DNA of 12,698 nucleotides from Chloroflexota bacterium (lineage in GTDB: Bacteria > Chloroflexota > Anaerolineae > Anaerolineales > Villigracilaceae): NCBI GenBank assembly GCA_026389975.1, contig JAPLGV010000299.1, forward strand, positions 1 through 12,698, read 5' to 3'. The position numbers and the translations under genes are program-made. Positions 7,283 to 12,698 of this stretch are shown here, piece by piece. Numbering within the stretch: the stretch's first letter is position 1; the number at the start of each line of letters is the position of its first letter. The notes below the pieces were generated by a model. The model was given only the letters and a program-made list of their open reading frames with translations. It searched no databases and was not told the DNA's origin.

Positions 7283-8155
7283 ACCCCGCATCTTCGTCGA
7301 AATCGCTGGGACGATTGGTGGTCAGTTTCTGAGCTCAATTTCATGGTTGGCATCCTCGTCATCGCCGCCTGGTTGCTTACGTCAAACCCTTCGGTACGGG
7401 CGTTCTTCGTCAGCCCCACACCCACCCTCACCGAAACACTGACGCCCATCCCTATCAGCAAGGGGCCAATCGTAAACGGCCACTCCGTCCAGGACCGGCC
7501 GCTGGAGATCTATCGCTTTGGCACGGGGCCGACCGAACGATTGATCGTGGCCAGGATGCATGGAGGCGGTGAGTACAACACCATCCAACTGGCCGACTTG
7601 CTGATCGCTTATCTCCAGGGACACCCCGAAATCGTCCCGGCAGACGTGACCCTTTACATTTTACGCGACCTGAACCCCGACGGTGAAGCACGCGCACACA
7701 GTTATCTCGGCCGGACAAACGCCAACGGCGTGGACTTGAACCGCAACTGGGATGCCAACTGGCAACAAGACTGGCCGCGCGCCAGCTGTTGGACACAAAC
7801 ATACGTTACCGGCGGGACCAGCCCCGGGTCCGAGCTGGAGATGCAAGCGCTGACGGCATTCATCCAGGGACATCCTATTGATGCCATTATCAATTACCAC
7901 AGCGCCGCGCTGGGCATCTTTCCCGGCGGCCTCCCGCCCGATGACTACTCAATCCGACTGGCATAAGTGGTTGCTACCGTAACCACTTATCACTACCCGC
8001 CAATTGACACGGGCTGCAAGTACACCGGGGCGTTCACGGACTGGGCCAACGAAAACAACATCGCCACGCTGGACATGGAGTTGACCGATCACACCAACCC
8101 CGATTACGAGATGAGCCTGAAAGTTCTGAACGTATTCCTGAATTGGAAGTATTAA
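7279..8155 (+). pseudogene. M14-family zinc carboxypeptidase, interrupted by a frameshift and an in-frame stop
   Basis: This was probably a membrane-anchored metallopeptidase. GTG 7279 overlaps the cinA stop (GTGA) and follows AGGAGG at 7269-7274, giving a basic start (MNPASSSKSLGRLVVSF) that stops at 7330. The rest lies in another frame, whose first ATG is 7343 and lacks a ribosome binding site. Numbered from 7343, that frame has a hydrophobic anchor (VGILVIAAWLL), a Pro/Thr linker, the zinc-site HGGGE (His73, Glu77), DLNRNW (131-136) and NYHSA (His186). It then meets TAA at 7964-7966. The same frame continues directly with VVATVTTYHYPPID and LDMELTDH, whose Glu fits the M14 catalytic base, and ends at 8155. 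Two lesions suggest decay; sequencing error is the alternative. A truncated 207-residue protein without the catalytic Glu may be made from 7343. Confidence 0.8.
7964..7966 (+). other. In-frame TAA splitting the M14 peptidase
   Basis: The codon follows IRLA and precedes VVATVTTYHYPP with no change of frame. Conserved M14 sequence continues on both sides. A single substitution from GAA or AAA would explain it. Confidence 0.75.
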
Positions 8156-8161
8156 ATCCAG

Positions 8162-8190
8162 AGGGCACAGCGGCATGCGCCCTGAACGTT
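8162..8190 (+). terminator. Weak terminator-like hairpin after the peptidase gene
   Basis: AGGGC (8162-8166) pairs with GCCCT (8179-8183), with an inner CA/TG pair beyond a one-base internal loop. GAACGTTT follows. It is short and has a poor T-run. Confidence 0.35.
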
Positions 8191-8198
8191 TAATCAGG

Positions 8199-8204
8199 TA
8201 GAAT
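8199..8204 (+). promoter_or_regulatory. Possible -10 box TAGAAT before inverted-repeat copy B
   Basis: TAGAAT matches the -10 consensus at five of six positions. A start about seven bases downstream (near 8211) would put all of copy B in the 5' untranslated region of the amidohydrolase-CYTH gene. No good -35 is visible. Confidence 0.35.
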
Positions 8205-8220
8205 AGCAGGAATTACCGAG

Positions 8221-8305
8221 TACTGCATAAATATCTGAACCCAAATCCCGTTATTTTCGAGCCCTTCCATACAGGGAAGTTCATAGATTTATGCTTGAAG
8301 CAGTA
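8221..8305 (+). repeat. 85-nt inverted-repeat element, copy B
   Basis: This element starts TACTGC and ends GCAGTA like copy A (268-352) and is exactly as long. Its arms ATAAAT (8227-8232) with ATTTAT (8287-8292), and TGAAC (8236-8240) with GTTCA (8279-8283), can pair into an imperfect hairpin with a right-hand bulge GCTTGAA. Inside, TCCC (8246-8249) can pair with GGGA (8274-8277). The final A is also the first base of AAGGAG (8305-8310), the ribosome binding site of the next gene, so folding of the element could affect translation there. Short homology with copy A extends a few bases left (TTAC-G-G). Confidence 0.78.
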
Positions 8306-8315
8306 AGGAGAGCGA

Positions 8316-10298
8316 ATGACCAAATCTGCCGATCTTCTTCTCATCAATGCCATCGTCCTGACCATGGACGAGGAAATGCACCAGTACGAACCAGGCGCGG
8401 TGGCCGTCAGCGGGGACAGCGTTCTCGCCGTGGGACCCGAGGCCGAGGTCCGCAAAGCCTGCCCCGCCGCGCAAGTGGTGGACTGCGGTGGCAAGGTATT
8501 GATGCCGGGGTTGGTCAACGCCCACACCCACGTCCCGATGACATTGATGCGCGGCCTGGCTGACGACCTGCGCCTGGATGTCTGGTTGCAGGGGTATATG
8601 TGGCCGGTGGAGCGCGAGTTCGTCTCACCTGACTTCGTCCGGCTGGGTACCCAATTGGCCTGCGCCGAACTCATCCGCACCGGCGTGACCTGCTTTGCTG
8701 ATATGTATTTCTTCGAGGAAAACGTGGCGAAAGCCACCGCCGAGGCGGGTCTGCGCGCCGTTTGCGGGCAGAGTGTGCTCAAGTTCCCCGCGCCGGATGC
8801 AGTCTCATTCGAAGATTCGCTCGCCGCGGCGCGGGAGTTTATCGAACACTGGAAAGGTCACACACTGATCACCCCGTCGGTGGCTCCGCACGCACCCTAC
8901 ACCTGCACACCCGAAATCCTGCGCGCCACGGCGCAACTGGCTGCCGAGTTCGACGTGCCACTGCAAATACACATCGCCGAGACCGCCCTGGAAGTGGAAA
9001 ACATGCGCCGGGAAAACGGAATGCCGGTTGTTCCGTATGTTAAAAAACAAGGATTGTTCGACGCCAAAGTGCTGGCGGCACACTGCATCCACATTGACGA
9101 GGGCGAGATGCACACCCTGCTCCATGCGGGGGCGGGCGTGGCCCACAACCCGTCCTCCAACTTGAAACTGGCCTCCGGCTTTGCCCCCATCCAGAAGATG
9201 TTGAATCTGGGCTTGAACGTGGGCATCGGGACGGACGGCTCGGCCTCGAATAACGACCTGGACATGTTCGAAGAAGTGCGCCTGGCAGCCTTCGTGGCGA
9301 AAACCGTCAGCAACGACCCGACCGCGGTCCCGGCGGCGACTGCGCTGAAAATGGCCACCCGTCTCGGGGCGCGGGCGCTGCACCTCGGACCCGTAACCGG
9401 GTCACTCGAACCAGGCAAGCGCGCCGACCTGATCCTGGTGGATATTTCCCCGCTCCATAATTCCCCACGCTTCCGTCATGACGCCAACAACGTCTACTCC
9501 CAACTGGTCTACGCCGGGAAAGCCTCCGACGTGGTCGACGTAATGGTAAATGGCAAATGGTTGATGCACAATCATGAGCTTCTGACGCTCAACGAAAAAG
9601 AATTGACTGCCGCCGCACAGGAGTATGCCCGGAAAATTGACACCTTCCTGATTGCACGTGAGCAGTCGGTCTTCTCGAAACTGGTGGCACTGGGCGGCTC
9701 CGCAGAAGAAGAATCCTTCGAAGTTCAGGTCAAGGTCAAGTTGAACGACCCGGCACCCGTGCTGAAAGCGCTCAAAAAAACCGAGATCGAGATCCTTCTC
9801 AAGAAGCATTACCACCAGCACGATATTTATTTCACCTTTGCCGACCCGGCCCAGGGCTGGTTACGCTACCGTGAAGACGAGATGATAGATGATAAGGAGC
9901 AGATCACGGGCGTGCGCGGCCGGTTGACCCTCATCGGCCCCTCCCGCGAAGGTGACTTTGCCCACGATGTGCTCTTGAGCCGCATCCGCTATTTTGCCCC
10001 GGCAGCCAACAGCCTGCGCTTCTACCGCGAGTACTTTAAACCGGCCAGTGAAACTGCCGTTGAAAAGGACCGCCTGCGCTGGCTGGTGCGCTACAAAAAC
10101 GAGGAGTTTTTCATCAACCTGGACCGTGTCGAAACGCCTGACCTGGGCTACTATCTTGAAATCAAGAGCCGCACCTGGAGCCGCCGCGACGCCGAAGAAA
10201 AAGCCAATTGCTCCTCGGAACTCATCCTCCTGTTGGGTGGGTCGCTGGAGAATACCATCACGCAGGACTATGTCGAAATCGCGGGCGAGGAGAAATAG
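8316..10298 (+). CDS. Amidohydrolase (MTA/SAH/guanine-deaminase type) fused to a CYTH triphosphate-tunnel domain
   Basis: This 660-residue soluble protein has two enzymatic domains. Residues 1 to about 440 form a metal-dependent amidohydrolase of the TrzA/MtaD/SsnA group: NAHTH (His70, His72), APHAPYT (His192), HIAE (His219, Glu222), AAHCIH (His256) and GTDGSASNNDLDM (Asp307). These cover the expected metal and catalytic residues for hydrolytic deamination of purine-like or nucleoside-like substrates. After a short helical linker, residues about 465-658 match the CYTH/TTM pattern: EVQVK (469-473) in place of ExExK, HQHDIYF (500-506), LRYRED (516-521), RLRWLVRYK, LDRVETPDLGYYLEIK (Asp603, Glu615, Lys617). 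CYTH proteins cleave or cyclise triphosphates (ThTPase, class IV adenylate cyclase). ATG 8316 follows AAGGAG by five bases. The exact substrate of either domain is unknown. Confidence 0.88.
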   Translation: MTKSADLLLINAIVLTMDEEMHQYEPGAVAVSGDSVLAVGPEAEVRKACPAAQVVDCGGKVLMPGLVNAHTHVPMTLMRGLADDLRLDVWLQGYMWPVEREFVSPDFVRLGTQLACAELIRTGVTCFADMYFFEENVAKATAEAGLRAVCGQSVLKFPAPDAVSFEDSLAAAREFIEHWKGHTLITPSVAPHAPYTCTPEILRATAQLAAEFDVPLQIHIAETALEVENMRRENGMPVVPYVKKQGLFDAKVLAAHCIHIDEGEMHTLLHAGAGVAHNPSSNLKLASGFAPIQKMLNLGLNVGIGTDGSASNNDLDMFEEVRLAAFVAKTVSNDPTAVPAATALKMATRLGARALHLGPVTGSLEPGKRADLILVDISPLHNSPRFRHDANNVYSQLVYAGKASDVVDVMVNGKWLMHNHELLTLNEKELTAAAQEYARKIDTFLIAREQSVFSKLVALGGSAEEESFEVQVKVKLNDPAPVLKALKKTEIEILLKKHYHQHDIYFTFADPAQGWLRYREDEMIDDKEQITGVRGRLTLIGPSREGDFAHDVLLSRIRYFAPAANSLRFYREYFKPASETAVEKDRLRWLVRYKNEEFFINLDRVETPDLGYYLEIKSRTWSRRDAEEKANCSSELILLLGGSLENTITQDYVEIAGEEK

Positions 10299-10399
10299 CC
10301 CGTGAGACTTTATGGGCTGCCTCTTCAATAACCTGCCTCAGTGTTAGGGGTTATAAAACCAGGCACGTTTGTTATTTGCATGACCGAAAGGAGTAAACA
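10299..10399 (+). promoter_or_regulatory. Intergenic region with possible promoter and small hairpin
   Basis: TGCCT (10334-10338) can pair with AGGCA (10359-10363), enclosing GGTT (10347-10350) and AACC (10355-10358). A -10-like TATAAA spans 10350-10355, with only a poor upstream TTCAAT. The region could hold a weak terminator of the fusion gene or a promoter for the next one. AAGGAG at 10388-10393 is the ribosome binding site of the following gene. Confidence 0.3.
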
Positions 10400-11848
10400 A
10401 TGCGCAAGTTCTTTACCGTAATTGCCAGGTTTATCGCTTCGATATTTGCCATACTGTTCGTGATCACGACAATCCTGGTTCTTTTGTTGACTACCCTCAA
10501 TCAGCAGATATTCAGTTCCAATCTTTATAAAAACGCCCTGGCCGAACAGAATATCTATGAACGCCTGCCTGAGATTGTTGGGGCGGTGTTAACAAGTAGC
10601 TTATTAACTGACCCCTGTGCCCAAAATCCACTGGCTTGCAATATTGATGGTGCCTCTCCCGAATTACAGGCCTGCCTGACGACTGCCCTGGGACCAGATG
10701 CATACGAAGCGATTGGCAGCGGCCAGCGAAGCCCGACCGATGTGGAACTTCAACTCGCTCAACCTTGCCTGGACCAATATGGTTCTCACCAAACAGCCAG
10801 CGGCTTCCAACCCGGGGAGACTCTTCTCTATGCCTCTCCCGATGTGCAGGCATGTGTAAAACAGGCCATCGGGGAACAGGCGTACGACGAATTGTTTAAC
10901 AACCAACGCCCACCGACAGAAACCGAGAATCAACTCATGTCGCCCTGCCTCGCACAATCGGGGACGGGCGGTCCCGGCGGCGGGAGCGGGATGCCGCCCT
11001 TCATGCAGACTCTCACCGCGGCAGACTGGCAAGCCATTCTCACGATTCTCCTTCCGCCAGGTGACTTGCAAACCATAACCGAAAGTGCGCTCGATCAGAT
11101 ATTCGCCTATCTTAACGGCGGGACGGACAGGGTAACTGTTCCATTGGTTAAACTGAAAGAGCGCCTGATAGGCCCGGCTGGTACAGATCTCATAATGCAA
11201 CTGATAAACTCTCAGCCGCCCTGTACCGAGCAAGAAATGGCGCAGATGACCAGCGGAACGAGCAACGGCGGCATGGTTTTGTGCAAGCCTCCCGAAGATG
11301 CGCTCGCCACCGTGATCCCACAATTACAGGAACAATTGAACGTGGTTGCCTCACAGTTACCGGATGAGGCCGCAATCATCAAACCACCTTCCCCTGGCGC
11401 TCCTTCATTCGGGACCGGCCCCATTGGGGCAGACCCGATAACGACCTTTCGCATGGTACGGCTAATGATACCCTTAACCCTGCTTCTGCCGTTAGCCTTT
11501 CTCCTGTTTGTCACGCTATTCGCCGTGCGTTCTCTCAAAAGTTGGATGCGCTGGTGGGGCATTCCCATCTTCGTTTCCGGAGCGATAGCCCTCGGCTTGG
11601 GGTTTTCAGCACTGCCAGCCTTAAACGTGGCCTTCACGTTCATCGGAATTCCACCCTCTATCCCAACAGACATAGCCGGAATCGGCCTGGACCTGGTCCG
11701 CTCCATCGTTCACACCATTTCAGAAAGGATTGACCTCCAGGCCATTATTTTGCTTACGTTCGGTCTGGCAGCCTGGATTGGCTCATCCTTTATCAAAACA
11801 AAGAACGAACCGGATTTGCCCGTTACACCGCCCACGCCAGCACCCTGA
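10400..11848 (+). CDS. Membrane-anchored protein with duplicated Cys-containing extracytoplasmic repeats
   Basis: I do not recognise a named function for this 482-residue protein. An N-terminal basic start is followed by one membrane segment (about 8-31), a large domain probably outside the cytoplasm, and three hydrophobic segments near 352-376, 385-415 and 446-465. The tail is Pro-rich. The outer domain opens with YERLPEIVGAVLTSSL, contains two roughly 44-residue repeats (86-129 and 146-189), each with two Cys, then a Gly-rich linker (GGPGGGSG) and a helical segment beginning TAADWQAILTILLPPGDL. That organisation resembles uncharacterised envelope proteins of Anaerolineae; this is recollection, not a search. 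AAGGAG at proper spacing supports ATG 10400. It has its own spacer on both sides and may be monocistronic. Confidence 0.85.
   Translation: MRKFFTVIARFIASIFAILFVITTILVLLLTTLNQQIFSSNLYKNALAEQNIYERLPEIVGAVLTSSLLTDPCAQNPLACNIDGASPELQACLTTALGPDAYEAIGSGQRSPTDVELQLAQPCLDQYGSHQTASGFQPGETLLYASPDVQACVKQAIGEQAYDELFNNQRPPTETENQLMSPCLAQSGTGGPGGGSGMPPFMQTLTAADWQAILTILLPPGDLQTITESALDQIFAYLNGGTDRVTVPLVKLKERLIGPAGTDLIMQLINSQPPCTEQEMAQMTSGTSNGGMVLCKPPEDALATVIPQLQEQLNVVASQLPDEAAIIKPPSPGAPSFGTGPIGADPITTFRMVRLMIPLTLLLPLAFLLFVTLFAVRSLKSWMRWWGIPIFVSGAIALGLGFSALPALNVAFTFIGIPPSIPTDIAGIGLDLVRSIVHTISERIDLQAIILLTFGLAAWIGSSFIKTKNEPDLPVTPPTPAP
10655..10966 (+). repeat. Tandem protein repeat within the membrane-anchored protein
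   Basis: Unit 1 (residues 86-129) and unit 2 (146-189) share the pattern SP-x2-QAC-x3-A(L/I)G-x2-AY-x9-QR-x-PT-x-E-x-QL-x2-PCL. Both begin with the DNA run GCCTCTCCCGA. Sixteen residues separate them. Each unit supplies two Cys that could form a disulfide outside the cytoplasm. Internal duplication is the simplest origin. Confidence 0.8.
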
Positions 11849-11879
11849 TCACCACCATGACCGCCGCTCGCCCGGGTGT

Positions 11880-11920
11880 GGGGGTGTTGGGCGGGCGGCG
11901 CCCGCCCAACACCCCCTATT
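11880..11920. terminator. Perfect 17-bp GC-rich hairpin
   Basis: The arm 11880-11896 (GGGGGTGTTGGGCGGGC) is exactly complementary to 11900-11916 around the three-base loop GGC, and TATTTA follows. It begins 32 bases after the membrane-protein stop, so it most likely terminates that gene. Its T-run is poor, and the stem is unusually long and GC-rich for a simple terminator, so a dispersed palindromic repeat is possible too. Confidence 0.7.
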
Positions 11921-11977
11921 TACCCCATCGCCACGGCAATTCCCAGAGAAACTTTCATGTTATGAGGGTTTGATGCT

Positions 11978-11983
11978 ACAATT
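11978..11983 (+). promoter_or_regulatory. Possible extended -10 promoter for the CBS-domain gene
   Basis: TGC-TACAAT (11975-11983) has the extended -10 form. A start near 11990 would give a leader of about 100 bases. A second -10-like TATAAA lies at 12072-12077, but it is too close to the ribosome binding site at 12081-12085 to be a convincing alternative. No clear -35 is seen. The rest of the 11921-12089 spacer shows no gene. Confidence 0.35.
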
Positions 11984-12089
11984 GGGTTATCCTTTCGTGT
12001 TTACCGCATTCAAACAAACGCTTTTTCCACTCCAAATCATGGTTCTCTATCGTATTCTCTAGGTATCCCTGTATAAAGTTGGAGGCGCT

Positions 12090-12533
12090 ATGAAAACAAT
12101 TCGTCAAATTCTGAAGGTCAAGGGGCGTAAGGTCTGGACGATAAGCCCCGCGGCGAGCGTTTTTGATGCTCTGCAAGTTATGGCCGAAAAAGACGTGGGG
12201 GCGTTACTGGTTGTGAACGGCAAAACACTGATCGGTGTGTTTTCTGAACGGGATTATGCCCGCAAGGTTATCCTGCAAGGCAAGAGTTCAAAGGACATTC
12301 TAGTCAGTGAGATTATGTCATCGCCGCCCATCTTTATCGAACCGGAAAATTCGATTGAACAGGGCCTGGCTTTAATGTCCGCCAAACATGTCCGCCACCT
12401 GCCTGTTATGGAAAACAATCGCCTGATCGGGATTGTCACCATCGGCGATCTAGTCAGGTCCCTCATAGATGAGCAAAAGGTGGTCATTGACCATTTGGAG
12501 AAATATATCGTCTCCAATACCAGCATTACGTAA
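12090..12533 (+). CDS. Stand-alone tandem CBS-domain protein
   Basis: This 147-residue cytoplasmic protein consists of two CBS domains (about 5-65 and 75-135) with no catalytic partner domain. The first holds VWTISPAASVFDALQVMAE and VGALLVVNGKTLIGVFSERD; the second holds IMSSPPIFIEPENSIEQGL, HVRHLPVMENNRLIGIVTIGDL. Paired CBS domains normally form a Bateman module that binds adenosine nucleotides or related ligands and regulates another protein. No partner is identifiable here. GGAGG at 12081-12085, four bases before the ATG, supports the start. Confidence 0.92.
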   Translation: MKTIRQILKVKGRKVWTISPAASVFDALQVMAEKDVGALLVVNGKTLIGVFSERDYARKVILQGKSSKDILVSEIMSSPPIFIEPENSIEQGLALMSAKHVRHLPVMENNRLIGIVTIGDLVRSLIDEQKVVIDHLEKYIVSNTSIT

Positions 12534-12551
12534 CCCCCCTTTCAAAGTGCC

Positions 12552-12596
12552 ATAGGTCACGCTTGCGAAGTCCCTGAAGGGGGAAGCGTGACCTAT
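12552..12596. terminator. 13-bp inverted repeat between convergent genes
   Basis: ATAGGTCACGCTT (12552-12564) is exactly complementary to AAGCGTGACCTAT (12584-12596), with a 19-base centre. It lies 18 bases after the CBS-gene stop, and its right arm contains the stop codon of the minus-strand gene. It could end transcription from both sides, although neither side has a good T-run. It could equally be a REP-like intergenic repeat. Confidence 0.6.
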
Positions 12597-12698
12597 TCTG
12601 GAAAGAACCAGCGTTTTCCCAACTCCTTCGCATGGTTGACAAAAAATTGTTGCACAGAGTCCCACGGCAAATCCGCCAACATCTCCGGCTGGAAATCC
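12593..12698 (-). CDS. 3' end of a convergent gene, product unknown
   Basis: Read on the minus strand from the window edge, one frame gives a protein-like C terminus: DFQPEMLADLPWDSV followed by QQFFVNHAKELGKRWFFPE and TAG (12595-12593). Only 34 codons are visible and the gene continues beyond 12698. The charged, amphipathic composition looks coding, and a stop just before a convergent gene fits normal spacing. The competing minus-strand frame through this region crosses the inverted repeat and into the CBS gene and looks non-coding. I do not recognise the family. Confidence 0.6.
   Translation of the reverse strand, partial: DFQPEMLADLPWDSVQQFFVNHAKELGKRWFFPE

Noticed and set aside
8213..8782. 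189-codon minus-strand frame ending beside copy B
   Set aside because: It lies opposite the metal-binding part of the amidohydrolase and runs through the inverted-repeat element.
12450..12665. 71-codon minus-strand frame over the 3' end of the CBS gene
   Set aside because: It runs through the inverted repeat into the CBS gene; the adjacent minus-strand frame ending at 12593 looks more like a real C terminus.
1..12698. CRISPR array, tRNA, rRNA or transposase gene
   Set aside because: No regularly spaced repeats, cloverleaf-like segments, rRNA blocks or transposase motifs were seen on either strand.

Overview
The window reads as ordinary bacterial chromosome of moderately high GC content with dense, mostly plus-strand genes. 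I infer a member of the Chloroflexota, probably class Anaerolineae. The grounds are a Cys-rich lipoprotein-type LivK-like receptor, an in-frame repeat in cinA encoding an LRLRSGQAL-type peptide, and a membrane protein with Cys-rich extracytoplasmic repeats. This assignment comes from family resemblance, not from a marker gene.

Layout. Positions 1-458 hold an unresolved possible 3' gene end, a strong bidirectional intrinsic terminator, and an 85-nt inverted-repeat element (copy A). Positions 459-5989 are a complete branched-chain-amino-acid-type (HAAT/Liv) ABC importer in canonical order: lipoprotein receptor, a 16-bp terminator/attenuator hairpin, LivH, LivM with an unusual N-terminal membrane extension, LivG and LivF. 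A hairpin and a promoter with TATAAT almost touching the start codon lead into cinA (6044-7282). That gene carries a palindrome-rich in-frame insertion and has a degenerate amidase domain. An M14 zinc-carboxypeptidase gene follows (7279-8155) and looks broken twice, by a probable N-terminal frameshift and by an in-frame TAA ahead of its catalytic Glu.

At 8221-8305 a second copy (B) of the 85-nt element lies directly against the ribosome binding site of a 660-residue fusion protein (8316-10298). This is an amidohydrolase of the MTA/SAH/guanine-deaminase type joined to a C-terminal CYTH (triphosphate tunnel metalloenzyme) domain. Next come a membrane-anchored protein with duplicated Cys-containing repeats (10400-11848), a perfect 17-bp GC hairpin, a stand-alone tandem-CBS protein (12090-12533), and the 3' end of a convergent minus-strand gene (12593 to beyond the window). 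A 13-bp inverted repeat lies between the last two.

How the parts may work together. The Liv genes form one transporter. Copies A and B precede the transporter operon and the deaminase-CYTH fusion, so one possibility is shared control of uptake and processing of a nitrogenous or nucleoside-like compound. The rival explanation is that A and B are simply two copies of a small non-autonomous mobile element. The most novel-looking items are the amidohydrolase-CYTH fusion and the paired 85-nt elements.
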